Source: Bradyrhizobium liaoningense (GTDB lineage: Bacteria; Pseudomonadota; Alphaproteobacteria; Rhizobiales; Xanthobacteraceae). From it: 64,000 nt of DNA. The notes beneath the pieces are model-generated. The model was not told the DNA's origin and searched no databases. It saw nothing but the letters and a program-made list of their open reading frames with translations. The translations under genes and the position numbers were made by a program. Positions 48,292 through 57,210 of this stretch are shown one piece after another; the first letter of the stretch is position 1, and each line of letters begins with the position of its first letter. The stretch covers positions 372,001 to 436,000 of the forward strand of contig NZ_JAFCJS010000004.1 of NCBI RefSeq assembly GCF_018130825.1, in the 5' to 3' direction.

Positions 48292-48804
48292 TGCCCAATT
48301 TCGCACGTGCCTGTGGTCGTGTGTCAGTCGGTAGGTATCCGGACAAGAGGCCGGACAGCCGCCAAGGGGTGAAGAAGCCGAGGGGCTCTTCGGAAGTGCG
48401 GAAGTCGAGGACTGAAAAGTCGAGCGACCGAAGCAAACCCGGAGCGTCCAGCATCTCTCTCAAAGAGATGCCATGTCGAAGGTGACTTCGCTCTTTGCAA
48501 CCGTGACTGGCAGCCGGAGGCGAACCGGCGCACCCCGCTCTCAACGGGGGACGCGACTTAAAGCAACGACGGATCGGGCTTTTTTGGTCTCTACCGGCAG
48601 TCCAACGCCGGCGCGGGCTACTGAAAAGGCTTGTCCTTCATTGCCAGGTGTGCGGGCGGGAATCTCTCCCAACCAATCCACGGCAGCACAGTCTGGTTTG
48701 AGTTTTTTGGCTTCAACGCGCCTCCATCGCGCGATGTGGCCGAAGCACTCTCATCAGGCGTCACGTTGATACGGCTCCCGTCGCTGGGACCGTTGGAGAG
48801 TGCC
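48292..48804 (+). promoter_or_regulatory. Long structured leader of ornithine decarboxylase (speF-type RNA)
   Basis: About 510 bases without a conventional gene precede ornithine decarboxylase. An alphaproteobacterial RNA motif of this length upstream of ornithine decarboxylase genes is known (speF motif), and this region is a good candidate by position. Visible structure includes GCATCTCT/AGAGATGC (48451-48458 with 48464-48471), a CCCCG/CGGGG hairpin near 48533-48550, and two T6 tracts (48580-48585 and about 48703-48708) that could be attenuation points. An ORF of 98 codons starts at 48473 directly after the first hairpin and ends at 48769. It may be a regulatory leader peptide or may be chance. 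Confidence 0.6.
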
Positions 48805-49947
48805 ATGACCGAACGTATCCAGGAATTCCTGCGCAACCGCCGCAACGAAGGCCTCGACACCGAGCCGTGCCTCGTCGTCGACCTCGAGGTCGTGCGCGAC
48901 AATTACCAGAGCTTCGCCAAGGCGCTGCCCGACAGCCGCGTGTTCTATGCCGTCAAGGCGAACCCGGCGCCGGAAGTGCTGGCGCTGCTGGCGTCCATGG
49001 GCTCCTGCTTCGACACCGCGACCGTCGCCGAGATCGAGATGGCGCTGGCTGCCGGTGCGACGCCGGACCGCATCTCGTTCGGCAACACGATCAAGAAGGA
49101 GCGCGACATCGCGCGCGCCTTCGCGCTCGGCATCCGCCTGTTCGCGGTCGACTGCGCCGCCGAGGTCGAGAAGGTCGCCCGCGCCGCCCCCGGCGCGAAG
49201 GTGTTCTGCCGCATCCTCTATGACTGCGCCGGCGCCGAGTGGCCGCTGTCGCGCAAGTTCGGCTGCGACCCGGAGATGGCGGTCGAGGTGCTCGACCTCG
49301 CCAAGCGCCTCCGGCTGGAGCCGTGCGGCATCTCCTTCCATGTCGGCTCGCAGCAGCGCAAGGTGAAGGCGTGGGACCGTGCGCTGGCGATGGCCTCGCA
49401 GGTGTTCCGCGACTGCGCCGAGCGCGGCATCAACCTCTCCATGGTCAACATGGGCGGCGGCTTCCCGACCAAGTACCTGAAGGACGTCCCGCCGGTCGTG
49501 ACCTACGGCCGTTCGATCTTCCGCGCGCTGCGCAAGCACTTCGGCAACCAGATTCCGGAGACCATCATCGAGCCGGGCCGCGGCATGGTGGGCAACGCCG
49601 GCGTCATCGAATCCGAGGTCGTGCTCATCTCGAAGAAGAGCGACGAGGACGAGGTGCGCTGGGTGTATCTCGACATCGGCAAGTTCGGCGGTCTCGCCGA
49701 GACCATGGACGAGTCGATCCGTTACGCCATCCGCACCCGTCACGACGGCGCGGACATGACGCCGTGCGTGCTCGCGGGTCCGACCTGCGACAGCGCCGAC
49801 GTGCTGTACGAGAAGAACCCGTATCCGCTCCCCGTCACGCTCGAGATCGGCGACAAGGTGCTGATCGAGGGCACCGGGGCCTATACGTCGACCTACTCGT
49901 CGGTGGCGTTCAACGGCATCCCGCCGCTGAAGACCTACCACATCTAA
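48805..49947 (+). CDS. Ornithine/lysine-type PLP decarboxylase (fold III)
   Basis: A 380-residue fold-III PLP decarboxylase that makes putrescine from ornithine. PLP lysine is in FYAVKANP (Lys near 52). The SFHVGSQ motif and MGGGFPTKYL bind cofactor phosphate, EPGRGMV follows, and the active-site Cys is in GPTCDSADVLY. Sequence type and length match the eukaryote-like ornithine decarboxylases of rhizobia, some of which also accept lysine. GGAG 7 bases before ATG 48805 sets the start. It heads a polyamine block with GNAT, RidA and homospermidine synthase, and has a long leader. Confidence 0.93.
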   Translation: MTERIQEFLRNRRNEGLDTEPCLVVDLEVVRDNYQSFAKALPDSRVFYAVKANPAPEVLALLASMGSCFDTATVAEIEMALAAGATPDRISFGNTIKKERDIARAFALGIRLFAVDCAAEVEKVARAAPGAKVFCRILYDCAGAEWPLSRKFGCDPEMAVEVLDLAKRLRLEPCGISFHVGSQQRKVKAWDRALAMASQVFRDCAERGINLSMVNMGGGFPTKYLKDVPPVVTYGRSIFRALRKHFGNQIPETIIEPGRGMVGNAGVIESEVVLISKKSDEDEVRWVYLDIGKFGGLAETMDESIRYAIRTRHDGADMTPCVLAGPTCDSADVLYEKNPYPLPVTLEIGDKVLIEGTGAYTSTYSSVAFNGIPPLKTYHI

Positions 49948-50081
49948 GCAGCCTCTCTTTTTCAGAGGCCTGACGAACCCGGGAGCCGGCTTGCCGGCTC
50001 CTCCCTGACATCTCTGATCTCTGACGACGCCTTGGACAGGCGTGCTTTTCGCACGCCGGTTCAAGCGGGGACTGACGCGCC

Positions 50082-50669
50082 ATGACTGCTTTTCGGAAGC
50101 CACAAGTCGCCCTCACTTCGAAAGCCGCTCCGTTCGCGATCCGTGCGGAACGTGCTGTCGACGTCGCCGCCCGTGAAGCGCTGCTGGATGCCTGCTTTGG
50201 CGAGAACCGCCATGATCGCACCTGCCAGCGCCTGCGCGACGGACGCGCACCTGCTGCAGGCCTTGCCCTGTCGGCTGTGCGCGAGGGGACACTCGTGGGA
50301 ACCGTGCGGCTGTGGCACGTCAGCGCCGGAGGCAGGCCCGCTCTGGTCCTCGGACCGCTGGCGGTGGACCCTGCCTGCCGCGAGCTCGGGATTGGCGCCG
50401 CGCTGATGCAACAAGCGCTGGCCGCCGCCCGGGCGCGCGGGCATGAAGCCGTGATCCTGCTCGGCGATGCCCCCTATTACGCCCGCTTCGGCTTCTCGGC
50501 GGCGAAGACCGGCGAGCTGTCTCTGCCCGGCCCGTTCGAGCGCGACCGCCTGCTGGCGATCGAGTTCGCCGAAGGTGCACTCGATGGCGCCGAGGGGATG
50601 ATCGTCCCGACCGGCGCGGCCCTGTCCAAACGGAGGTCGGTTCGTCCCCTCCAGGCGCACGCGGCCTAA
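50082..50669 (+). CDS. GNAT-family N-acetyltransferase
   Basis: A 195-residue acetyltransferase (YhbS-like). The acetyl-CoA site is VDPACRELGIGAALMQQAL (about residues 95-113), and GDAPYYARFGF follows near 127-137. Its position between ornithine decarboxylase and homospermidine synthase suggests that a polyamine or a related amine could be the substrate, but no direct sign of this is seen. Gap to the upstream gene is 134 bases. Confidence 0.88.
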   Translation: MTAFRKPQVALTSKAAPFAIRAERAVDVAAREALLDACFGENRHDRTCQRLRDGRAPAAGLALSAVREGTLVGTVRLWHVSAGGRPALVLGPLAVDPACRELGIGAALMQQALAAARARGHEAVILLGDAPYYARFGFSAAKTGELSLPGPFERDRLLAIEFAEGALDGAEGMIVPTGAALSKRRSVRPLQAHAA

Positions 50670-50807
50670 CGGATCGCTCTCATAGCGAAGACCGAAGCCG
50701 CATCGAGCGGCAACGCCCGGCCGCCTGTGCCATGCCCGTTCCTTTGGGGTTGCGCAGGCGCCGGAAACGCCCTTTAACCCCGCGAAACACCCCTTCAGTC
50801 GAGGCCC

Positions 50808-51203
50808 ATGACCATGTCCCGTCGCCTGATCTCCACCGGCTCCCCGTTCGAGAAGACCGCCGGCTACAGCCGCGCCGTGGTCGATGGCGAGTTCGCCTTC
50901 GTCGCGGGAACCACCGGCTATGACTACACCACGATGACGATGCCGGCCGATGTCACGAGCCAGTCACGCAACTGCTTCAAGACCATCGAAGCCGCCCTGA
51001 AGGAGGGTGGATTCGAGATGGCCGATATCGTCCGTGCGACCTACTACGTCACCGACGCCAGCTACATCGATGCCCACTTCGCCGTGTGCGGCGAGGTTCT
51101 CGGCGACATCAGGCCGGCTGCGACGTTGCTTGTCGTATCCGCTCTCGCCAAGCCCGAGATGAAGGTCGAGATCGAAGTCACCGCCAAGCGCCGCAGCGTC
51201 TAA
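50808..51203 (+). CDS. RidA family protein
   Basis: A 131-residue RidA-type protein: SRAVVDGEFAFVAGTTGYDY at the N-terminal side, ATYYVTDASYIDAHFAVCGE in the middle and the ring arginine in IRPAATLLVVSALAKPEMKVEIE. It should deaminate reactive imines. Lying directly before homospermidine synthase, which makes and consumes an imine on the enzyme, a link to polyamine chemistry is possible. GAGG lies 4 bases before ATG 50808 and 10 before ATG 50814, so the start is uncertain by two codons. Confidence 0.9.
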   Translation: MTMSRRLISTGSPFEKTAGYSRAVVDGEFAFVAGTTGYDYTTMTMPADVTSQSRNCFKTIEAALKEGGFEMADIVRATYYVTDASYIDAHFAVCGEVLGDIRPAATLLVVSALAKPEMKVEIEVTAKRRSV

Positions 51204-51270
51204 CAAGCGCCCCGCAGCGCCTGAGCCAACCCACCCTTTGTCCGCCAGCACGTTCCGGAGAAACGATCCC

Positions 51271-52713
51271 ATGAGCCCTCCCTCGCAGATCTACGCGAAG
51301 ATCACCGGTCCCATCGTCATGGTCGGCTTCGGCTCCATCGGCAAAGGCACGCTGCCGCTGATCGAGCGGCATCTCGACTACGACAAGTCGCGCATCACCG
51401 TGCTCGATCCCAAGGACGAGGGTCGCAAGGCGCTCTGCGAGAAGCACAATGTCCGTTTCATCCAGAAGGGCCTGACCAAAGACAATTACCGCGAATTGCT
51501 CACCCCGTTGCTCACCGAAGGCGGCGGCCAGGGCTTTTGCGTCAATCTGTCGGTCGATACCGGCTCGACCGACATCATGGAGCTCTGCAACGAGCTCGGC
51601 GCGCTCTACATCGACACCGTCAACGAGCCCTGGCTCGGCTTCTATTTCGATTCCTCGAAGGGCCCGGAGGCGCGCTCCAACTACGCGCTGCGCGAAGTGA
51701 CGCTGGCCGCCAAGAAGGCGCGCCCGGCGGGCTCGACCACGGCCGTCTCCTGCTGCGGCGCCAATCCCGGCATGGTCTCCTTCTTCGTCAAGCAGGCGCT
51801 GCTCAATGTCGCCGCCGATCTGAAGCTCAATGCGCCCCGGCCGAAGACCAAGGCGGAATGGGCTGACCTGATGCGGCAGGCCGGCATCAAGGGCATCCAC
51901 ATCGCCGAGCGCGACACCCAGCGCTCGAAGAAGCCGAAGGAGCCTGACGTCTTCGTCAACACGTGGTCGGTGGAAGGTTTTCTGTCGGAAGGCGTGCAGC
52001 CGTCCGAGCTCGGCTGGGGCACCCATGAGAAATGGATGCCGGAGAATGCGCGCACCCACGAGGCCGGCTGCGGCGCTGCCATCTATCTGATGCAGCCCGG
52101 CGCCAACACGCGCGTGCGCACCTGGTGCCCGACCCGCGGCGCGCAATACGGCTTCCTTGTCACCCACAACGAGTCGATCTCGATCTCCGATTACTTCACG
52201 GTGCGTGACGCCTCCGGCAAGGCGGTCTACCGGCCGACCTGCCATTATGCTTACCACCCCGCCGACGATGCCGTGCTGTCGCTGCACGAGATGTTCGGCC
52301 GCGCCGCCAAGATGCAGGAGAAGCACCACATCCTCGACGAGAACGAGATCGTCGACGGCATCGACGAGCTCGGCGTGCTGCTGTTCGGCCACGACAACAA
52401 TGCCTACTGGTACGGCTCGCAGCTCTCCATCGAGGAGACCCGCGAGCTCGCGCCCTACCAGAACGCCACCGGCCTGCAGGTGACCTCCGCCGTGCTCGGC
52501 GGCATGGTGTGGGCGCTGGAAAACCCGAACGAAGGCATCGTCGAAGCCGACGAGATGGATTTCGATCGCCTGCTGGAAATCCAGCTGCCCTATCTCGGCC
52601 CGGTCAAGGGTTTCTACACCGACTGGACGCCGCTGACGGGTCGTCCGGGACTGTTCCCGGAGGACATCGACACCAGCGATCCCTGGCAGTTCCGGAATAT
52701 CCTGGTGCGGTGA
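51271..52713 (+). CDS. hss: Homospermidine synthase
   Basis: A 480-residue NAD-dependent enzyme that joins two putrescine units into homospermidine, the main triamine of rhizobia. The Rossmann motif GFGSIGKG is at 19-26, and family parts such as YIDTVNEPWLGFYFD, SCCGANPGMVSFFVKQAL and HNESISISDYF are present. The ATG at 51271 is chosen by homology. It ends the polyamine block that begins with ornithine decarboxylase at 48805. Gap to the RidA gene is 67 bases, so one transcript is likely. Confidence 0.95.
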   Translation: MSPPSQIYAKITGPIVMVGFGSIGKGTLPLIERHLDYDKSRITVLDPKDEGRKALCEKHNVRFIQKGLTKDNYRELLTPLLTEGGGQGFCVNLSVDTGSTDIMELCNELGALYIDTVNEPWLGFYFDSSKGPEARSNYALREVTLAAKKARPAGSTTAVSCCGANPGMVSFFVKQALLNVAADLKLNAPRPKTKAEWADLMRQAGIKGIHIAERDTQRSKKPKEPDVFVNTWSVEGFLSEGVQPSELGWGTHEKWMPENARTHEAGCGAAIYLMQPGANTRVRTWCPTRGAQYGFLVTHNESISISDYFTVRDASGKAVYRPTCHYAYHPADDAVLSLHEMFGRAAKMQEKHHILDENEIVDGIDELGVLLFGHDNNAYWYGSQLSIEETRELAPYQNATGLQVTSAVLGGMVWALENPNEGIVEADEMDFDRLLEIQLPYLGPVKGFYTDWTPLTGRPGLFPEDIDTSDPWQFRNILVR

Positions 52714-52781
52714 GGCCCAGCCTCTGTCCGCCCGTCATTCCGGGGCGGGACGATGCGTAGTGTCTCGCCCCAAACGCGACT

Positions 52782-52882
52782 GTCATGCCCCGGCTTGACC
52801 GGGGCATCCAGTACGCCGCGGCCTCTCCGTATCCCATCGCTGTCTCTGGAATACTGGATCCCCCGCCTTCGCGGGGGATGAC
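52782..52882. repeat. Palindromic repeat (GTCATGCCCCGG type)
   Basis: GTCATGCCCCGGC and GCGGGGGATGAC are inverted ends, each with its own short hairpin (CCCCGGC-TTGA-CCGGGG and CCCCCGC-CTTC-GCGGGGG). CCAGTA and TACTGG mirror between them. It lies between homospermidine synthase and a convergent small gene. A half-unit (CCCGTCATTCCGGGGCGGGA) precedes it at 52731. Confidence 0.85.
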
Positions 52883-52914
52883 ACCGAGCGCGTGGCTGGG
52901 AGAGCGGCCGCCAG

Positions 52915-53247
52915 CTACTTCTTCTCAATCGGCGGCGCGATCTTTTCGGCCGGCGCCGGCGGCAGTGCCGGCTTGGTCGCCGTGCCCTGCGTCTGCGGCT
53001 CGGGCCGCGCGGGCTCGGGGGCCGGGGTGGTCGGCCGGTCGCCGCCGGGCTTGGCTTCCGCGGGCGTCTTGTCCTGCTCGTCGGACGGCGTACCCTGGAG
53101 CGGCTGCGTCGCCTGCGCCAGCTCCGCCCGGCTTTCGGCGCGGATTTGTGCCAGCGACATCACCGACACCACGACGCCTGCTGCGAACAGCGAGCCGGCA
53201 ATTGTCAGGTCGAGCTTCAGTCTGCGCTTGTCATCTGGGCCGGGCAT
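52915..53247 (-). CDS. Small single-pass membrane protein with Pro-rich tail, hypothetical
   Basis: A 110-residue protein: a basic N-terminus (DDKRRLKLD), one membrane helix (LTIAGSLFAAGVVVSVMSLA, residues about 14-33) and a periplasmic Pro/Ala/Glu-rich, probably disordered tail ending PPIEKK. AAGGCGG 8 bases before ATG 53247 sets the start. The frame is open upstream to 53352 but without a site. Function unknown. It follows the MgtC-like gene by about 100 bases on the same strand. Confidence 0.65.
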   Translation of the reverse strand: MPGPDDKRRLKLDLTIAGSLFAAGVVVSVMSLAQIRAESRAELAQATQPLQGTPSDEQDKTPAEAKPGGDRPTTPAPEPARPEPQTQGTATKPALPPAPAEKIAPPIEKK

Positions 53248-53348
53248 GTCGATCACCGCCTTTGTCCGCGGAATCAACGAAGCTGGGGCGCGCCGGTTCC
53301 GAGACCGCGAAGGCGGGAACCGCCTCATCACGCACCAAGAGGCCGCGC

Positions 53349-54065
53349 TCACTCGGTCGTGCTGACTTCCCAGGTGGCGTGGCGCACGCCCGGCAGATGC
53401 TGGAGATCGGTCGCCACTGCGTTCAGCTCGTTCGGGTCGACCGCGGTCGCGACCAGCTTGGCGGCGATTTCCATGATGTCCTCGCCGATCTCGGCGACAT
53501 CGATATCGGCGACCGGGTATTTCGCGGCCTCGAGCTTGTCGACGAGGCGGTCGCGCATATCAGGCAATGCGTCGGTCGCGACCGCCAGCTTGAAGTAGTA
53601 GGTCGCCTCCAGTGCCTTCTCGTTCAGCGGGATGCGGTTGATGGCGTTGACCAGCGGGCGCAGCATGGTGTTGCCGGCGATGACGAACACGGTCAGCACC
53701 GCGGCCTGGGCGACGAGGTCGGCGCCGGCGCAGGAGCCGACCGCGGCCGAGGCCCACAGCGTTGCCGCGGTGTTGAGCCCGCGCACGTCCATGCCCTGCT
53801 TCATGATGACGCCGGCGCCCAGGAAGCCGATGCCGGAGACGACGTAGGAGATCACCCGCACTGCGCCGTCGGCGCCGGTCAGATGCATGGCGAGATCGAC
53901 AAAGGCGGCCGCGCCCACCGCGACCAGCACGTTGGTGCGCAGGCCCGCGGTACGCTGGCGATATTGCCGTTCGGCGCCGATCAGCGTGCCCAGCACAAAG
54001 GCCGTGGTCAGGCTGACCAGCGTGTCGGCGAAATCGGCCAGCTGGAAGGTCGTCAGAAAGCGCAT
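53349..54065 (-). CDS. MgtC/SapB-family membrane protein
   Basis: A 238-residue protein. The N-terminal MgtC domain has several helices and the pattern LGTLIGAERQYRQRTAGLRTNVLV in part (residues 25-48), VVSGIGFLGAGVIMKQG and GLNTAATLWASAAVG. The C-terminal part (about 155-238) looks like an ACT-type domain. MgtC proteins help survival at low Mg2+ and inside hosts. The ATG at 54065 is chosen because the upstream open frame lies in a palindromic repeat. Confidence 0.88.
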   Translation of the reverse strand: MRFLTTFQLADFADTLVSLTTAFVLGTLIGAERQYRQRTAGLRTNVLVAVGAAAFVDLAMHLTGADGAVRVISYVVSGIGFLGAGVIMKQGMDVRGLNTAATLWASAAVGSCAGADLVAQAAVLTVFVIAGNTMLRPLVNAINRIPLNEKALEATYYFKLAVATDALPDMRDRLVDKLEAAKYPVADIDVAEIGEDIMEIAAKLVATAVDPNELNAVATDLQHLPGVRHATWEVSTTE

Positions 54066-54079
54066 GGATGTGAGCTGCC

Positions 54080-54201
54080 GTAGGGTGGGCAAAGCGACTT
54101 GTCCGCCGTAGCTCGAAGAGCGAAGGCGGAAGCGTGCCCACGGCTCCCGTCAACGCAGAAAGATCGTGGGCACGGCGCAAGCGCGCCTTTACCCACCCTA
54201 C
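54080..54201. repeat. Palindromic repeat (GTAGGGTGGG type), second copy
   Basis: GTAGGGTGGGCAAAGC and the inverted end TTTACCCACCCTAC, with inner GTGCCCACG and CGTGGGCAC. Same outer sequence as the unit at 16427-16543. It lies between the WD40 gene and the MgtC gene. Confidence 0.85.
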
Positions 54202-54219
54202 GGCCTGAAGGATGACAGT

Positions 54220-55239
54220 TTAAAGCTCCAGCAGGCCGCCATCCCCATTTTCGTCCGCGAACGCCAGCAGCGTGCCCTTGACGTTCCAGGCAATCGCGGC
54301 CACCGGCGGGGTGCCGTTGCGGCGAACGAGGATCTCGGCGCCGTCCTCGAGCCGCACCATCAGCACGGTGCCGTCGCTGTAGCCGCAAGCGAGGATGTCG
54401 TTCTTCGGATGGCAGGCCACGACCGACACGCGCGCCTGCAGCGGCGCGAGCATCGCGGGCTCCTTGCCCATCGGGCCGTCCTTGCTGGCGAACGGCCAGA
54501 TGATGACGGTGTCGGCGCCGGAGGTCGCCAGGCCCTTGCCGCCCGCGCTCCAGGACATCGAGCGGACGCGGCCGGGATAGCCGGTCATGCGCATGTGGCG
54601 GTTATCGGCGAGCCGCCAGCCATGCAGCGCCGGCTCGTGCATCGCGGTGACCAGAAACTTGTTGTCGGGGCTGAAGGTGACCGCGTGATGCGAGCCGGCC
54701 CAGGGCAGGAATTCGGCCGAGCCTTCCATGTTCGGAAACCACAGCGTCGCGCCATTGTAATGCGCGATCGCGAGCCGCAATCCCTTCGGCGCGAACGCGA
54801 GCCCGCCGACGGTCGAGGGCACGTCGAGCGACTTCTCCTCGCTCTTGCCGCTCTTGACGGTCGCCGTCTTGCCGGCCGACCAGGCGAACGCGCCGTCGGC
54901 GTGCAGCGCCACCGCGTCGATCCAGCGCCGCTTGGGGTCGGTGGCGAGCAGCGTCACCTCGCCCTTGGCATCGAGCGAGACCACCTTGCCGTCGTCACCG
55001 CCCATCACGATGCGCTTGCCGTCGGAGGCGGTGGAGAGAATGCCGCCGCTGTGCACGGCAACGGTGGTGATCTCCCCCTTGGCGTCGACGAACGCGACGT
55101 TCTCCTCGCCGCCAACGAAAGCGGCGCGAGGCCCAAGAAAATGCACGGACGTCACGGCCATCCCGAGCGCGACCGGTTTGACGCGGTCGGTGACGGAGAC
55201 GATCGAGGCGGAATCGGGGGGCGGCGAAAACTCTTTCAT
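54220..55239 (-). CDS. WD40-repeat protein coupled to the CobW gene
   Basis: A 339-residue protein made of WD40-like blades. Typical endings are seen as GKRIVMGGDDGKVVSLDAKG, GLATSGADTVIIWPF, and DILACGYSDGTVLMVRLEDG. No signal peptide, so it should be cytoplasmic. Its ATG overlaps the stop of the CobW-type gene (TGATG, 55241-55237), so it is the last gene of the zinc-uptake operon. Its role is unknown. A scaffold or partner for the GTPase is an inference from coupling only. Confidence 0.82.
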   Translation of the reverse strand: MKEFSPPPDSASIVSVTDRVKPVALGMAVTSVHFLGPRAAFVGGEENVAFVDAKGEITTVAVHSGGILSTASDGKRIVMGGDDGKVVSLDAKGEVTLLATDPKRRWIDAVALHADGAFAWSAGKTATVKSGKSEEKSLDVPSTVGGLAFAPKGLRLAIAHYNGATLWFPNMEGSAEFLPWAGSHHAVTFSPDNKFLVTAMHEPALHGWRLADNRHMRMTGYPGRVRSMSWSAGGKGLATSGADTVIIWPFASKDGPMGKEPAMLAPLQARVSVVACHPKNDILACGYSDGTVLMVRLEDGAEILVRRNGTPPVAAIAWNVKGTLLAFADENGDGGLLEL

Positions 55240-56288
55240 CACGAGACGATGCAGCTCTCGAAACCCTTGCGGATCGCTTCTTCCGGCAATTCGCGGCCGA
55301 TGAAGACGAGGCGGCTCTCGCGCGGCTCGCCCTCCTTCCACTTCCGCTGGTGGTTGCCCTCCAGCATCATGTGGACGCCCTGGAAGACGTAGCGATCGTC
55401 GTCATCGTGGAAGGCGAGGATGCCCTTGGAGCGCAGGATCTTGCCGCCCTCGACCTGCACCAGGTTCTGCAGCCAGGGCATGAACATGTTGGGATCGAGC
55501 GGCTTGTCGGTCTTGAGCGAGAGCGACTGCATGTCCTCGTCGTGATAGTGCTTCAGGCCGTGGCCATGATCATGGTGGTGATGGTCGTGGCCGTGATGGT
55601 GGTGATGATCATGGTCGTGGTCATGATCATCGGCCTCCAGGAAATCCGGCTCGATGTCGAGGATGCGGTCGAGATCGAAGGCGCCGCGGTCGAGCACGTC
55701 GGCCAGCGCCACCGAGCAGCGCTCGGTGCGATGCAGCTTGGCATAGGGATTGATGCCGCGGATGCGGGCCTCGACCTCGGCAAGCTCGGGCTTGGTGACG
55801 AGATCGGTCTTGTTCAGCACGATGACGTCGGCAAAGGCGATCTGGTTCTTGGCCTCGGGCGCGTCCTTGAGCCGGTCGGACAGCCATTTGGCGTCGGCGA
55901 CGGTGACTACCGCATCGAGCCGGGCGTTCTTCTGGACGTCCTCGTCGACGAAGAAGGTCTGGGCGACCGGCGCGGGATCGGCAAGACCGGTGGTCTCGAC
56001 GATGATGGCGTCGAACTTGCCCTTGCGCTTCATCAACCCGTCCATGATGCGGACGAGGTCGCCGCGCACGGTGCAGCAGATGCAGCCGTTGTTCATCTCG
56101 AACACTTCCTCATCGGCGCCGATGATGAGGTCGTTGTCGATGCCGATCTCGCCGAATTCGTTGACGATGACGGCGTATTTCTTGCCGTGGTTCTCCGACA
56201 GGATGCGGTTCAAAAGCGTGGTCTTGCCGGCACCGAGATAGCCGGTCAGCACGGTCACGGGAATTTTCTGGGCGGTCGCTTCAGACAT
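55239..56288 (-). CDS. CobW/COG0523 GTPase with His-rich insert, probable zinc metallochaperone
   Basis: A 349-residue G3E GTPase. Walker A is GYLGAGKTT (16-24), the metal-binding CxCC is GCICC (68-72), Walker B-type VETTGLADPAP follows, and the guanine motif is NKTD (159-162). A His/Asp-rich insert covers about 221-249, and the CobW C-terminal domain comes last. In zinc-starved cells such proteins deliver zinc to client enzymes. It lies downstream of znuA in the same direction, 56 bases away with no terminator, and GGAG 6 bases before its ATG. Confidence 0.92.
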   Translation of the reverse strand: MSEATAQKIPVTVLTGYLGAGKTTLLNRILSENHGKKYAVIVNEFGEIGIDNDLIIGADEEVFEMNNGCICCTVRGDLVRIMDGLMKRKGKFDAIIVETTGLADPAPVAQTFFVDEDVQKNARLDAVVTVADAKWLSDRLKDAPEAKNQIAFADVIVLNKTDLVTKPELAEVEARIRGINPYAKLHRTERCSVALADVLDRGAFDLDRILDIEPDFLEADDHDHDHDHHHHHGHDHHHHDHGHGLKHYHDEDMQSLSLKTDKPLDPNMFMPWLQNLVQVEGGKILRSKGILAFHDDDDRYVFQGVHMMLEGNHQRKWKEGEPRESRLVFIGRELPEEAIRKGFESCIVS

Positions 56289-56344
56289 AACAACTCCGGA
56301 CTATTAGGCTTTTTCGCGCGACGCGAGGCGGGGTGGCCCCTGCC

Positions 56345-57208
56345 CTAATGGTCAAGCGCGCTGGTCAGGGCCTTTATATTGTGCCTGACCATGTCAATGT
56401 AAGTGGGTGCAGGGCCCTTTTCGCCGGTCAAACCGTCCGAAATCAGGGTCCCGCCGACCTTGGCCCCGGTCTCGGCCGCGATCCGCCGGATCAGGCGGTC
56501 GTCGCTGATATTTTCCAGGAACACGGCCGGGATCCTCGCGGCCTTGATCTGGCCGATGATGGCCGCGATGTCCCGCGCGCTGGGCTCGGTTTCCGTGGAG
56601 ACGCCCAGGGGAGCGATGAACTGGATGCCGTATTCGGCGGCGAAATAGCCGAAGGCGTCGTGGGTGGAGATCACCTTGCGCCGCTCCGGCGGGACTTTGC
56701 CAACGACCTCGCGGACCTCGCGATCCAGCGTTTCGAGCTTTTCCAGATAGGCTTTTGCCTGGGCACGGAAGAACTCCGCGTCCTCAGGAGCGGACGCGGC
56801 CAGCGCGTTGGCGATGTCGGTCACGTAGATCCGGGCATTGGGGACCGACTGCCAGGCATGGGGATCCGCAGCCGAGCCGAGTTTCAGCGGCGCAATGCCG
56901 GCGCTCGCGGTGACCACTTGCGCCTTGCTGCCTGCGGACTGCACGAGGCGCGGCAGCCAGCCCTCCAGCCCAAGCCCGTTGACGATGACGAGCTTCGCCT
57001 CCGCGACGCGCTTCGCGTCGCTCGGCGCCGGCGTGTAGACATGGACGTCGCTGTCGGGGCCGACCAGCGTCGTGACGCTGACCCGGTCGCCGCCAACGTT
57101 GCGGACGAAATCGCCGAGGATCGAGAAGCTCGCAACGACGTTGAGCCGCTCCGCGGCGTGCAGCGGCGAGGCGATCAGCAGGAACACGCAAAGCAGGATA
57201 CGCCGCAT
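56345..57208 (-). CDS. znuA: Zinc/metal ABC transporter substrate-binding protein
   Basis: A 287-residue cluster A-I binding protein with a signal peptide (ILLCVFLLIASPLHA). Metal-ligand positions are visible: His in SDVHVYTP, His in ADPHAWQ, His in STHDAFGYFA, and Asp/Glu in FLENISD and LISDGL. The typical His-rich loop of many ZnuA proteins is absent, so manganese cannot be ruled out from the protein alone, but the operon context (Zur box, CobW) favours zinc. It starts 2 bases after the permease gene stops. Confidence 0.9.
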   Translation of the reverse strand: MRRILLCVFLLIASPLHAAERLNVVASFSILGDFVRNVGGDRVSVTTLVGPDSDVHVYTPAPSDAKRVAEAKLVIVNGLGLEGWLPRLVQSAGSKAQVVTASAGIAPLKLGSAADPHAWQSVPNARIYVTDIANALAASAPEDAEFFRAQAKAYLEKLETLDREVREVVGKVPPERRKVISTHDAFGYFAAEYGIQFIAPLGVSTETEPSARDIAAIIGQIKAARIPAVFLENISDDRLIRRIAAETGAKVGGTLISDGLTGEKGPAPTYIDMVRHNIKALTSALDH

Positions 57209-57210
57209 CG

